Counted from the stretch's first letter, positions 44,838 through 54,794 are shown. The stretch is 64,000 nucleotides of DNA from Pseudomarimonas sp964350895 (GCA_964350895.1 CAYGMG010000002.1:1-64000), one strand, 5' to 3'. Notes: generated by a model not told the origin, from the sequence alone. Program-made: numbers and translations.

Positions 44838-46517
44838 TCAGCCGTAGAGAGGTGGAAAGCCGGTCGCATCGGCCTTGCGCGCTACACCGTCCTCGCGCCA
44901 GCGAGGGCCGTTGCGGAACGCCCTGCCGAGCTCGGCGAGCAGCTCTGCCGAGTTCTTCTCTGCGGCGCCGAACAGATGCTGCTCGAGCGCCAGCACGACA
45001 GCTTTCTGCTGCGCATCCTGCAAGTCCTCGGCAAGTGCCGACAGCGAAGGTTTCCCGCCACCGGGGTGCGCGGCACGCAGCGCCGCGGCAACAGCGGCTG
45101 GATCCGCGCTGCGCAGCGCCTCGGGCAATCGCAGGCGGGGCGGCGTCGAGGGTGTTGGCAGCGCCGCAGCGGCGTGTGGCAGCGGCCTCCGCCGGGCAGT
45201 CCGCCACCAGCCAAGGGCCAGCAGCACGCTGAGCAACGCCCACGGCCAGGCTGGCCCGTAGCTGGCCTGTGGCAGCCAGGATTCCCAGCCATGCGACTGG
45301 CCTTGCACAGCGCCTTCGCTGCCGTGCCCTATCGCTGGCTTTGCGCCAAGCGGATCATTCGCAGCCACGCCGTCCGCAGCGCCGGCGGCGGGAAGCACGC
45401 GCACGACGCGCGACGGCAGCTCGGCGACCCGCGCGGCATCGGCTGCCACATCCCACCAGGACAGCCGGATCGGCGGGATGCGCAGCTCGCCTGCACGCTG
45501 CGGAACGATGGCGAAGCTGCGCATGCGCTCCGCGCCCAGGCCATCGGCATTGCTGAGATCACGCGTCGATGCCTGGTCGGGATAGGTGGCCGCGCCGTCG
45601 ATTTCCGGCAGCTCGATCTCGGGAAGCTGCGCGGGCACCAAGCCGCGTGCGGTGACCGTCAAACCAAGGTTGATCGGCTCGCCCATCGCGACCTCGTCGG
45701 GAAGAGAGCCCCCGCTCAGCTCGATCTGCAGGGACTCAGCCGGCAGCCAGGGCGTGGCGGCGGCAGCCGGCTGCGGCCGCACCGTCAGGGTGATCGGCTT
45801 GCCGCGCGCGCTCAGCCGGATTCCCGCCGAGCCCAGCAATCCGCCGTAGCCGCCGCGATCAAGGCCAGTGCCGTCGAATCGCGCAGCCGCAACCTCCAGT
45901 TCACCGCTGCGCTGCGGCACCAGGGCAAAACGGCGCTCGATCACCGAGTAGCGTCTGCCCGCGCGCTCGACCTGATACTTGAGATCGTCGCCCAGCCGGT
46001 AGGCCTGCAAGCCCTCGGCAGCCGGCGCTTCCAGCTGCCCGTCCCACAGCGACACCGCGTAGAACAGTTTGACCGAGTAGATCGCCTGTTCCTGAACATA
46101 TAGTTCGGTCGGAGAAACGCTGGCCTCAAGGAACACGTCGCCACCACTATCGGTGTCGATTGGCGATGGCCCGACCTTGAGCGCCAGCGGCGGAGTGCGA
46201 TCCGCACCCACCTGGATCGAGGGCACTTCGAGCTGTCCCTCGCGACGCGGCTGCAGCGATACCGCGAACAGGGTCACCGCGCTGCGCTGGCCGTTGCTGA
46301 GGGATATCTGCGACGAGCTGGAACTGCCGCGGCGCTCGAACTCGCCGTCGAGGATCGAAAAATCAGGCGCCGCCGCGCCCGCGCCCTGGACCTCTATGTT
46401 CAGGGTGACGGTTTCCCCCAGAGCGATCTCGCTGCGATCCAGCCAGGCGCGCAGCGAGGCCTCGGCGGCGTCGCTGAACAGCAGCCCGGCGCACAACATG
46501 AAGATAAACCGAAGCAT
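44838..46517 (-). CDS. batD: BatD-family protein
   Basis: A 559-residue periplasm-facing protein with an N-terminal signal (MLRFIFMLCAGLLFSDAAEA), beta-sandwich repeats starting LRAWLDRSEIALGETVTLNIEVQG, a second block at ADRTPPLALKVGPSPIDT, one membrane segment late (PAWPWALLSVLLALGWW) and a helical cytoplasmic tail rich in Ala/Leu. This is the BatD ('oxygen tolerance') layout. It is the last gene of the MoxR-Bat operon and shares one base with the stop of the BatB/C gene (TGATG). Its molecular role is not known in any system; it probably bridges the VWA proteins to the periplasm. Confidence 0.88.
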   Translation of the reverse strand: MLRFIFMLCAGLLFSDAAEASLRAWLDRSEIALGETVTLNIEVQGAGAAAPDFSILDGEFERRGSSSSSQISLSNGQRSAVTLFAVSLQPRREGQLEVPSIQVGADRTPPLALKVGPSPIDTDSGGDVFLEASVSPTELYVQEQAIYSVKLFYAVSLWDGQLEAPAAEGLQAYRLGDDLKYQVERAGRRYSVIERRFALVPQRSGELEVAAARFDGTGLDRGGYGGLLGSAGIRLSARGKPITLTVRPQPAAAATPWLPAESLQIELSGGSLPDEVAMGEPINLGLTVTARGLVPAQLPEIELPEIDGAATYPDQASTRDLSNADGLGAERMRSFAIVPQRAGELRIPPIRLSWWDVAADAARVAELPSRVVRVLPAAGAADGVAANDPLGAKPAIGHGSEGAVQGQSHGWESWLPQASYGPAWPWALLSVLLALGWWRTARRRPLPHAAAALPTPSTPPRLRLPEALRSADPAAVAAALRAAHPGGGKPSLSALAEDLQDAQQKAVVLALEQHLFGAAEKNSAELLAELGRAFRNGPRWREDGVARKADATGFPPLYG

Positions 46518-48394
46518 CAGTCCTGTTCTCCTTCCAGCACCCGGCGGCGATGCTCGAGCGCGAACTTGCGCCGCAGCAGGGCACCCGGATCGTCCGCAAC
46601 CTGGCGCAGCAGCTGCTCGCTCGCCTGTTGCTGCTCGTTCGCCTCAACCTGCTCCGCGGTCTGCGCCGGCGGCGCGTCCGAGGGTTCCTGCTGACTCTCG
46701 GCCAAGGCCTGCTCCATCGCCTTGCGCTGGGCTTCGGCGGCTGCCGCCTCGCGCTCCTGGTCGCCGCTCTGCGCGGATTCCTCGCCTGTCGACGAGGGGT
46801 CGGACTCCGCGGCTTCGCTCGCTTCGTCGGAGCCCTGCTCGGACTCGCCCTGACCGGGGTCTCCTGCCTCTTGCCCTGCTCCGGGCTCGCCCTGCCCGTC
46901 CTCAGCTTCGCCCGCCTCGTCACCCTCGGCCGACTCGGGCTTGCTCTCACCGCCCTGCTCACCCTGATCGCCCTGCTGATCAGACTGCGACTGCTCACGC
47001 TGCTGCTCCAGCGCCTGCGCGACCACGTCGCGATTGTGCTGTGCATCCGCCATGTCCGGCGCCGCGCTGAGTGCGGCATCCAGCGCGCTCAAGGCTTCCT
47101 CCAGCCGCCCGTCCCGGGCCAACGCCGTGCCCTGGTTGTAAAGATTGCGCGGGTCCTCCGCGGCGCTGGCGAACCCCTCGGCCGCAGCCGCGTAGTCGCC
47201 CTCGCGGTAGGCCGCCGCGGCGCGCAAATCGGGAGATTGAGCGAGCTGCCGGGCGCTGGCCGGGTCGTCCTGTTGCAGCGCCTGGTAGGCACGCTGGTCG
47301 GCGCGCGCCCACAGGCTGTCCCAGAATCCGTCCTGCGCGCTTGCCGGGGCCGACCACATGCCGCCTCCCGCAAGCAGCAGGAGCGGCACAGCGCAGCGCA
47401 GCGTCGACGCGCTGCGCAGCACCCAGAGCAGCGGAAACAGGGCGAGCAGCAGCAGCCACGGGCCGTCGTCGACATAGCGCTGCGCGCCGGCCTCACCTTC
47501 GGCCTGCATTCGCGCGTCGGCAGATTCCCAGAAGGCCTGCAGCCGCGCCGCATCGCTGGAATCGGCGCTGGCCTCGACCACGATTCCCGATCCGGCGGCG
47601 ACCAGCGCCCGGGCACTCGGCAGATCTCGCCGGGCAAGCAGGACGCCGCCCTGCCCATCGTCCTGGAAACCACCGCGCGCTGCCGGCACCGGCGCGCCGG
47701 CGTCGCTACCCAACAGCAGTACCGATACACGGATGCCGCGCTGGGCCAGTTCGGCAGCCTTGTCCGCGGCGGCCTGATCGACGCGGTAGGTAACCAGCAG
47801 CACATCGCCCCCCGGCATGCCGGCCTGCTCGATCAGCTCGGCCGAACGCTGCAGGGCGCGCTCGGGACGCTGTCCGCCAACCGGCATGACCTCAGGCGCG
47901 AGCGCGCCCAGCATCGACTGCAGGGTTGCCGCGTCGTCGGTCAACGGGGCGACGGTGTAGGCGTCGCCAGCAAAGGCGACCAGCGCCGTCTGGCCGTCGC
48001 TGCGCTGCCGCAGCAGGTCGGTCAGTTCGAACCGCGCGCGGCCGAGTCGATCCGGCTGGACATCCGCGGCGAGCATCCCGGCGGACAGGTCGAGCGCCAG
48101 CACCAGGGCCGCCTCGCGACGCATCTCTGGCTGCAAGGCAAGGCGAAACGCTGGTCCCGCGAGCGCCAGAATCAGCAACAGCATCAGCGCAATGCCGACC
48201 CAGGCAGCGGATCGCCGCGCCGGTGCGGAAGGTCCTGCGAGCAGATACGGCAGCAGTTCGCGGTCGACCAGCTCGGACCAGACCGACTGGGCGCCCTTTT
48301 CCCGCCACAGCCAAGGGAGAAAGATCAGTGGCAGCGCCAGCAGCCACCAAGGCCGCAGAAAGTGGAACTGCTGCCAGACAAGCTCGGCGCTCAT
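46517..48394 (-). CDS. batB: BatB-BatC fusion: VWA domain plus TPR and acidic tail
   Basis: 625 residues in three parts. Two N-terminal membrane segments (FLRPWWLLALPLIFLPWLW; AWVGIALMLLLILALAG) and a VWA domain from about residue 90; a third membrane segment near residue 315 (WLLLLALFPLLWVL); then BatC-like TPRs (LYNQGTALARDGRLEEALSALDAAL) and a very acidic Gln/Glu/Ser tail ending in a basic helix. The VWA metal site is degraded: DLSAG replaces DxSxS and LLVTYR replaces LLxTDG, so cation-dependent binding is doubtful. Sits between BatA and BatD by tiny overlaps. Confidence 0.87.
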   Translation of the reverse strand: MSAELVWQQFHFLRPWWLLALPLIFLPWLWREKGAQSVWSELVDRELLPYLLAGPSAPARRSAAWVGIALMLLLILALAGPAFRLALQPEMRREAALVLALDLSAGMLAADVQPDRLGRARFELTDLLRQRSDGQTALVAFAGDAYTVAPLTDDAATLQSMLGALAPEVMPVGGQRPERALQRSAELIEQAGMPGGDVLLVTYRVDQAAADKAAELAQRGIRVSVLLLGSDAGAPVPAARGGFQDDGQGGVLLARRDLPSARALVAAGSGIVVEASADSSDAARLQAFWESADARMQAEGEAGAQRYVDDGPWLLLLALFPLLWVLRSASTLRCAVPLLLLAGGGMWSAPASAQDGFWDSLWARADQRAYQALQQDDPASARQLAQSPDLRAAAAYREGDYAAAAEGFASAAEDPRNLYNQGTALARDGRLEEALSALDAALSAAPDMADAQHNRDVVAQALEQQREQSQSDQQGDQGEQGGESKPESAEGDEAGEAEDGQGEPGAGQEAGDPGQGESEQGSDEASEAAESDPSSTGEESAQSGDQEREAAAAEAQRKAMEQALAESQQEPSDAPPAQTAEQVEANEQQQASEQLLRQVADDPGALLRRKFALEHRRRVLEGEQD

Positions 48395-49389
48395 CGTGCA
48401 GCCCTGCCGTCATTGGGCATACTGCCGGCGCGCGCAGGGCGCAGCAGCAACAGCAGGCAAGCCAGGGCCGCACCCAGTGGCCAGGGAAACAGCTCGTGCT
48501 GCAGGCGAACCGCCGGCCCCGGATCAGGAAGCGGTTCGAGGCGGTCAATCTCAGCGTAGATCTCGACCAGTTCCCGGGCGTTGCGGGCGCGAAAGTAGCG
48601 CCCGCCGGTTTTCGCTGCGATCGCCTCGAGCATGGCCTCGTCGATCTCCGCGCCGGCCGCGGGGAGGCTCAGGCCAAACAGGCTGGGGCCGCTACCGCCT
48701 TCGCTGCCCATACCGATGGTGTGGATGCGCAGGCCGTTGTCCGCGGCAAGCTGGGCGGCGCGCTCGGGCGCCAGCGCGCCGGCGGTATTGACGCCGTCGG
48801 TCAGCAATACCAGCAAACGCTCGGCCGGATCGCGCTCGCGCAGACGCTTGACCGCCAGGCCGATGGCGTCGCCAATGGCGGTCTCGCGACCGGCAAGCCC
48901 AATCGCGCTGGTTTCCAGCTGGTAGCGCACGCTGGCCAGATCGAGCGTGAGCGGGGTCAGCAGATAGGCCTGCTGGCCGAACAGAATGAGCCCGACGCGA
49001 TCGCCCTGGCGCCGGCTGAGGAAGTCTCCGGCTACCGCCTTGACTGCGGTCAGCCGATCCACCCGCTGCCCGCCGATGTTCATGTCGTCCGCCGCCATGC
49101 TGCCGGAGACATCGACGGCAAGCATCAGTTCCCGCCCGGAACGCTCGCTTGGCGCGATCTCGCTCCAGCTGACCGGCCGCGCCGCGGCGCAGCAGGCAAA
49201 CAGCCAGCAGAGCAGCACCAGAAACGAAGGCCGCCGTTGCGCGACGGCCGTGCTGCCGAGTCCGGCCAGATCGTCCCAGTGCGGCCAACGGATGGCGCCG
49301 CGTGCCGAGATCGAGGCATCACGCCAGCGCGCCAGCACCCAGGGCAGCGGAAGCAACAGCCACATCCATGGCCAGGCAAAGTCGCTCAT
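48391..49389 (-). CDS. batA: BatA-type VWA membrane protein
   Basis: A 332-residue inner-membrane protein with a von Willebrand A domain. Membrane segments at the N-terminus (FAWPWMWLLLPLPWVLARW and FLVLLCWLFACCAAA) and at the C-terminus (FPWPLGAALACLLLLLRP). The metal-ion site is complete: DVSGSM (residues 93-98), a Thr in GRETAIGDAIG, and LLVLLTDGVNTAG. It is the BatA partner of the MoxR ATPase in this operon and overlaps both neighbours by four bases. An intact site here, against the degraded one in BatB/C, suggests only BatA binds a metal-dependent ligand. Confidence 0.9.
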   Translation of the reverse strand: MSDFAWPWMWLLLPLPWVLARWRDASISARGAIRWPHWDDLAGLGSTAVAQRRPSFLVLLCWLFACCAAARPVSWSEIAPSERSGRELMLAVDVSGSMAADDMNIGGQRVDRLTAVKAVAGDFLSRRQGDRVGLILFGQQAYLLTPLTLDLASVRYQLETSAIGLAGRETAIGDAIGLAVKRLRERDPAERLLVLLTDGVNTAGALAPERAAQLAADNGLRIHTIGMGSEGGSGPSLFGLSLPAAGAEIDEAMLEAIAAKTGGRYFRARNARELVEIYAEIDRLEPLPDPGPAVRLQHELFPWPLGAALACLLLLLRPARAGSMPNDGRAAR

Positions 49390-49844
49390 CGAAGGCCCCG
49401 CTCGAGGCGCAGGCGAACCAGTGCGATCAGCGCGTCGACCGCCGCCGGATCGACTTGGGGTCGAAAGCCGCCTTCGGCCAGCAGCCGGCCGGGGCCGTTG
49501 GAGAACGGTGCATCCGGCAGGTCGCGATCAAGAAACTCCAGCCATGCATCACCCTGCAAACGGGCCGCATCGGGCGCTTCCTGCAGGGCCACCTGGCGCA
49601 GGCAGACGTTCGCCGCCGCGACGGCCTGGGACGAATCCGGATCGCTCCGCGCCAGCGCGGCATCCAGCAGCGCAACACGGCGGCGTCGGTCTCGTAGCCG
49701 GTAAAAAAAGTGGCGCAGCTGGCGCAGCAGCCACCACAGCAAAAGCCCGAAAACCACGACGAGCAGCCACCAGCCGGGCGCCGGCGGCCACCAGCCCGGC
49801 TCGGGTGGGAGTTGGATGTCGCGTAGTGGCAGCGTGGCGCTCAT
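49386..49844 (-). CDS. DUF4381 membrane protein of the MoxR-Bat operon
   Basis: 152 residues. LRDIQLPPEPGWWPPAPGWW precedes a single membrane segment (LLVVVFGLLLWWLLRQL), followed by a basic stretch (YRLRDRRRRVALLDAAL) and a small helical cytoplasmic domain with the DAWLEFLDRDL block that marks DUF4381. Function unknown, but the family always lies between DUF58 and BatA genes. It overlaps both by four bases, so stoichiometric synthesis with them is likely. Confidence 0.85.
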   Translation of the reverse strand: MSATLPLRDIQLPPEPGWWPPAPGWWLLVVVFGLLLWWLLRQLRHFFYRLRDRRRRVALLDAALARSDPDSSQAVAAANVCLRQVALQEAPDAARLQGDAWLEFLDRDLPDAPFSNGPGRLLAEGGFRPQVDPAAVDALIALVRLRLERGLR

Positions 49845-50833
49845 GCGTCGTCTGCAAACAGCGCGCCGCGCAGCAGACGAGCCAAGGCTTGCTCCGGCGG
49901 CTCGGCGGGCGTCACCACCAATGCGCTGATTGCATCGCGATGCAGTGCGTCAAGACGCTGCTGGATCAGCGCGGCACCCCGTGGTCCAGGGTGCTTGCGG
50001 CCGGGCGCGTTGCCAAGCCAGCGAACCTCCTGGCCGTTGCTGACCGGCAGCGAGCCGGATGCCGGCAGGCTGCGTTCCACCGGATCGACCAGCAGCGCAA
50101 CCAGAAGATCGTGATGGACGCGAAGATGGCGCAGGCGACGCTGCGCAGGCTCGTCGAGACTATGCGGATCAACCGCCAGCAGGATGCGACTACCCGGACG
50201 CAGCACACGCTCAAGCCGCGCCAGCACCGCACTCATTGCCATGGGCGCAGCGCCGGCCTCGCCCGGCAGCGCTTGCCAACGGCAAATTTGGGCCAGCAAA
50301 CGGAGCACACCACGTTCGCCCGACGCTGGCGCCAGCTGGGCGTCGGCGGAGCGATTGCAAGCCAGAGCGACGCGATCGCCCTCGGAATGCGCAAGCCAGG
50401 CGAACAGCGCCGCGATCCGCGCGGCCTGCACCCCCTTGAAGCAGGACCGCGTGCCGAAGGCCATCCATGGGCCCGCGTCATACACCACGGCGCTCAGCCG
50501 CTCACGCTCGGCGTGGAACAGCTTGCTATGCATCTGGCCGGTCCTGGCGCTGACTCGCCAGTCGACGTGCCGGGCGTCGTCTCCCGGCGAGTAGGGCCGC
50601 GATTCGGCGTACTCCATCCCGCGCCCGCGAAACGGCGAGTGCGCTTGTGCGGCACGTGGCGCGTGGCTGCGTCGCCGCGCGTCAATGCGCAGTGCGGCAA
50701 CGCGTTGCCGCAGGGCCACCAGATCGGCGACCCGGGCGGCGACGCTCGCCGGATAAGGGTCGTGTTCGCCAGCTCTGCCGCTCGATGGATCTGCCCGGCG
50801 ACGCGCCTTCTCGGCTACCTGATGCATCGACAT
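49841..50833 (-). CDS. DUF58 (VWA-like) protein of the MoxR-Bat operon
   Basis: 330 residues, soluble. The family core is seen as SPFRGRGMEYAESRPYSPGDDARHVDWRVSARTG, the nearly invariant DUF58 motif, followed by a VWA-like domain (RLSAVVYDAGPWMAFG, LLAVDPHSLDEP). It is thought to work with the MoxR ATPase; the metal-site residues are not conserved here (YDAGPWM). It starts 20 bases after the MoxR stop and overlaps the DUF4381 start by four bases. An earlier ATG is used three codons before a second in-frame one (MSMHQ). Confidence 0.9.
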   Translation of the reverse strand: MSMHQVAEKARRRADPSSGRAGEHDPYPASVAARVADLVALRQRVAALRIDARRRSHAPRAAQAHSPFRGRGMEYAESRPYSPGDDARHVDWRVSARTGQMHSKLFHAERERLSAVVYDAGPWMAFGTRSCFKGVQAARIAALFAWLAHSEGDRVALACNRSADAQLAPASGERGVLRLLAQICRWQALPGEAGAAPMAMSAVLARLERVLRPGSRILLAVDPHSLDEPAQRRLRHLRVHHDLLVALLVDPVERSLPASGSLPVSNGQEVRWLGNAPGRKHPGPRGAALIQQRLDALHRDAISALVVTPAEPPEQALARLLRGALFADDA

Positions 50834-50853
50834 ATGCCTATCCGCCCACCGCC

Positions 50854-51849
50854 TCAGGGCGGCGGCACGGCATCAAGGATGCGGCTAACCACGACGCTCG
50901 GCAGGATGCCCTCAGCCTCGGCTTCATAACTGAGCAGGATGCGGTGTTGCAGCACGTCGATGGCCACCTCGCGGACGTCCTCGGGCGTGACGTAATCGCG
51001 TCCCGCAAGCCAGGCCACCGTCCGCGCGCAGCGCTCCAGCGCGATCGAGCCGCGCGGACTGGCGCCGAAGGCAATCATCGGATGGCAATCGCTGGCGTAG
51101 CGTGAGCGCTTGCGACTGGCCTGGACGATCTCGAGCAGGTACTGCTCGACGACCGGCGCCAGATGAACCTGCATGATCGCGGCACGCGCGGCAAACACCT
51201 GCTCAGGCGACACCTTCTGCAACGGCGCCTCCCCCTCGGCCGGTCCGAGCGCGCGCTCGCGCGCAAGACGCAAGATCTTCGCTTCTGCATCACGTTCCGG
51301 ATAGTCAATGCGTACATGCATCAGGAAGCGATCCAGCTGCGCTTCGGGCAATGGATAGGTGCCTTCCTGCTCGATCGGATTCTGGGTCGCCATCACCAGA
51401 AACAGCTGCGGCAGCGGGTAGGTGTGCCGGCCTACCGACACCTGCCGCTCACCCATCGCTTCGAGAAGCGCCGACTGCACCTTGGCAGGCGCGCGATTGA
51501 CCTCGTCAGCCAACAGCAGATTGTGGAACAGCGGGCCGGGCTGGAACTCGAATACGCCGTCCTGCGGCCGAAACACATCGGTGCCGGTCAAATCTGCCGG
51601 CAACAGGTCCGGGGTGAACTGGATGCGCTGAAAGTCCGCCTCCAGCCGGCGTGACAGCTCCTTGATCGCCGTGGTCTTGGCCAGGCCCGGCGCACCCTCG
51701 ACCAAGAGGTGACCGTCAGCGAGCAGCGCCACCAGAAGGCGATCAACCAGCGCTGGTTGTCCGATCACAACTTCGGACAGGTCCTGCCTGAGGCGCTGGA
51801 AAAGTGGGAGGTAGTGTTCGTCGGTCATCGCCGGCTTCGTGTCTTGCAT
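50854..51849 (-). CDS. MoxR-family AAA+ ATPase
   Basis: About 331 residues. Seen: VIGQPALVDRLLVALLADGHLLVEGAPGLAKT (Walker A GAPGLAKT), LLLADEVNRAPAKVQSALLEAM (Walker B), ATQNPIEQEGTYPLPEAQLDRF (sensor 1 and the MoxR signature), and SPRGSIALERCAR (sensor 2). MoxR ATPases act as chaperones that load cofactors or remodel complexes, here with the DUF58 and VWA proteins encoded right after it. Starts at 51849 and 51828 are both possible; neither has a good ribosome site. It heads the operon after the terminator at 51987. Confidence 0.93.
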   Translation of the reverse strand: MQDTKPAMTDEHYLPLFQRLRQDLSEVVIGQPALVDRLLVALLADGHLLVEGAPGLAKTTAIKELSRRLEADFQRIQFTPDLLPADLTGTDVFRPQDGVFEFQPGPLFHNLLLADEVNRAPAKVQSALLEAMGERQVSVGRHTYPLPQLFLVMATQNPIEQEGTYPLPEAQLDRFLMHVRIDYPERDAEAKILRLARERALGPAEGEAPLQKVSPEQVFAARAAIMQVHLAPVVEQYLLEIVQASRKRSRYASDCHPMIAFGASPRGSIALERCARTVAWLAGRDYVTPEDVREVAIDVLQHRILLSYEAEAEGILPSVVVSRILDAVPPP

Positions 51850-51986
51850 AGGGAAAGTGTCGCCTGTCCGCTGAGCCAGGCGACTTGGACCTCGGACCAG
51901 ACCGGGAGTTCGCCGCCATCGCGAACAAGGGTAACCCCGAAAGGCGCCGCTCCGCGCCGCCAGCGCAACGACCCGTGATCCGAAAG

Positions 51987-52017
51987 CACACAGCCCCGCT
52001 TGGAGCGGGGCTGTGTG
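51987..52017 (-). terminator. Hairpin terminator between the Ig-domain lipoprotein and MoxR genes
   Basis: Perfect 14-bp stem: CACACAGCCCCGCT (51987-52000) and AGCGGGGCTGTGTG (52004-52017), loop TGG. On the minus strand it is followed by only a short TTTC, so the U-tract is weak. It lies 84 bases after the stop at 52102 and about 140 bases before the MoxR start. Confidence 0.6.
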
Positions 52018-52101
52018 TGTCATCCCTCATCGCAGCGCGGTCATCTCAGCAGATCAGACCTTGCCTGGCCAACCCGTGACGGCGCTGCGTCCTGAGCATG
52101 C

Positions 52102-54713
52102 CTACGGACCCACCGGGCATCCGGGCGGCGGCGGGCTGAAGCCCTGATCGCACAGATCGACACCCTGGACTTGCACCACCGTACTTGGCGTGCCACTCGG
52201 CACGGCATAGGTACAGGTGCCCGATCCGGCATCACCGATCTGGTTGAGGTTCTCTACCTGTATGGCGAACCTGGCCTCGCCATTGGCATCGGTCACGCCA
52301 CTTCCCCCGCTTGCGGGCGTGGTGGAAAGCAGGGCGCCGTTGGCACCGGTGCAGGTGCCGGACAGCTGCACGCCGACCACGGGGTTGCCGGAGCTATCGA
52401 CCAGTCGCAACGTGGTGGTCCCGCCGGTACCCAGGAACACCGAGGGATTGGCCTGCAGTACCAGCTGACCCACGCGGATTGCCACCTGGGCGGTCTGTCC
52501 TGCGGCAGCGATTCGCAGTGAACCGCCGGTTGCGGTGATCGCGGTGGTAACCACGGTGCCGGTCGCGCATCCGCTGCCGTCGGTCAGATTGGCGAACGCG
52601 CCGCTTGCCGAAGCCCCGTCGACGGTTCCTGAACCGCCACCAGCAAAGTCGAACGAGAAGCCGACCGAGATTCCGGAAATCGGCGAGCTGAGCGCATCGA
52701 CCACGCAGGCGGTAACGAAGCTGGTGGTGTTGCCCGGAATACTGGTCGGACTGACGATCAGCGTGGCGGGCGCCACGCCCGCAAACACCGTGAACTCGAC
52801 ATCACCGACCGTTTCAGCAGCGCCTGCGACGACACCGCCGTCACCCTGCGCCCAGATGATCGCCGACTTGCCCAGCTTGGAAACCGGGTAGTTCATGCTG
52901 ACGGTCACCACGCCATTCTCGTCGGTGGTGCCCGAAGCGACGATGTTGCCATCCGCCGCACGGCCGATCACATAAGGCAGCACCGGTCCGGAATTGACGA
53001 TAGTGCCGGTGGTGTCGTTCTGGTTGAAACGGCGGTCAACAGTCAGGGTAGAACGCGAGGTGATCGCGCTGATCCGGCGCGCGCTCTCGTGGTCGCGATT
53101 GCCGGTAACGTCCTCACCGAACAGGACGAGGGCATCTCCTGGACCGGCGCCACCGCCAGCGGTAGTGAACGCGCCGCCCGGGGCGGCAAAGTTCCGGCCG
53201 CCTTCCTGGGGATCACCGTCGACGCCCGAGATCTGGAAGTCGCCGAATCCGAGCTGCTGCGGCTCATCGATCAGACCGAACGACAGGGTCGTTCCCGGCA
53301 GGACCGGATTACCGAGACGATCAGTGGCAATGGCGCTCACAACCAGGCTGTAGGTGCCGTCCGGATCGGGCGGTATCGTGCCACCCGGGGGCGTCGCGTC
53401 GTCAGAAACACGGTTGATCGTCAGCGAATTGTCGAACGGCTGGGTGATGTCGACGTCGAACAACACGCCATCCGAGACGACAACCGTGCGCAGGCCAAAG
53501 ACAGGATCGCTGATTCCGTTGTCGACATTGTTGTCGGCACGATCGGCCGTTGCACGAATCTGTACGTTGCCGGGAATGGTCCCCGACTGCAGCACGGCAC
53601 CGGCTACGCCGTTGGTCGTACGTACCGAGATGGATGCGCCGGTCGCCGGCTGGCCGTTGGCACCGATACCGGAGAAGCGGGCGCCATTGGCATCCCCGAC
53701 GATCTCCAACCGGACGTTGTTGAACGCATTGCTGCCCGAGACCGGGTTCGGCACATTCTCGGCATTGCCCGTGGTCACGCGGACGTCAAACTGGCCCGAC
53801 GTGTTGCCGCCCGAGGACTGCACGTACTGCGGCGCATTGGTCGGACTGACGCTGACCGCGGCGGGCAGCTGCGGCGCGCTGGCGACAATGGTGAAGATCC
53901 TGCTGGAGGTAACCGTCTCCCCGGTTTCCGGATCCTGACCGGTCACGGTCATGGTCGACTGACCGGTGAAGTTGAGGGAATGCATGAACACCGTGGCCTT
54001 GCCCGCCACCACATTCACCGGCCCTTGGCCAATCCGAACCAGAAACTCATTGTCGGCCGTCGTGGGGTCGTCAAGCGTGGTGAATCCACCGGTATTTCCC
54101 ACCGGATTGACCGAGACCTGCACACCGTTTGCCGCGTTGACCAACTCGCCGCTTGCCGTGCGCAGGGTAATGGTCACTTCCGACATGTAGGGAGAGCCGA
54201 AGAACGGGTCGACATTGAAGGTGTTGGCGGGCAGCGAATCGGTGGTCGCCTCGATGGTCAGACGATCGATCCCCTGGCTCACCGTGAGCGCCACGCTGGT
54301 GGTGACATTACGCGCCGGAGCGTTGGGATCGGGCACCGAGAAGGTCGCGGTTGCCGTGCCGACACTGGTCCCGGTAAAGCGGAAATTGGCAACGCCGCCT
54401 ACGGTCGTCGCGGTGGTGCCGGCCAAGGGACCGTTAGGCCCAAGGGCAACGATCGAGCCTACGTTGGCCGGAGCGACCACAGCGTTCACCGTGGTGCCAT
54501 CCTGGATGGCCGCGCCGCTCGACTGCCTTACGGTCACGGCGATATTCACCGTGCGACCTGCCTGTACCGTGTTGGCGGCAGCCGAAGCGCTGACGGTGAT
54601 GCCCGGCGGATTGAACCCGGAATCGTTGCCGCTCCCGCCCCCCCCCCGCAGGCGGCCAGGAACAGAGAGCCGGCCAACAAGGCAACGGCTTTGAGGGCAT
54701 TGGTCACATTCAT
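52102..54713 (-). CDS. Large Ig-domain (BIG-1-like) surface lipoprotein, out of frame at a G10 tract
   Basis: A 2.6 kb gene whose two parts are in different frames. From ATG 54713 (GGAGAG six bases upstream) a lipoprotein signal MNVTNALKAVALLAGSLFLAAC is read. Directly after the Cys comes a run of ten G (54638-54647). With ten G the frame ends early (by 54546). With eight or eleven G it would join the open frame reading GGGGSGNDSGFNPPG..., giving about 870 residues of repeated Ig-like domains (VTVRQSSGAAIQDGTTV, TACVVDALSSPISGISVGF, LRLVDSSGNPVVGVQLSG) typical of invasin-type BIG-1 proteins. It is probably outer-membrane, facing outwards. Phase variation or sequencing error: see findings. Follows pilQ by 81 bases on the same strand. 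Confidence 0.8.
54638..54647 (-). repeat. Poly-G tract (G10) at the lipobox cysteine
   Basis: Ten consecutive C on the plus strand (G on the coding strand) between the lipobox Cys codon and the Gly-Gly-Gly-Ser linker. It is the only homopolymer of this length in the window and decides the reading frame of the gene at 52102-54713. Confidence 0.9.
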
Positions 54714-54794
54714 AAGAACTCTCCGCGTTCCCGACCGACCGGCCGGAGGACATTTCCTGGAAATCGTTGGTCTAGTCATCGACATGATGGATGC

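Noticed and set aside
46550..48559. Plus-strand open frame opposite the BatB/BatC gene
   Set aside because: Leu/Arg-rich shadow of the acidic repeat tail; the minus-strand gene has clear VWA and TPR domains.
52540..54694. Plus-strand Val/Thr/Pro-rich open frames over the Ig-domain gene
   Set aside because: Mirror of the repetitive minus-strand Ig domains; no start signals.
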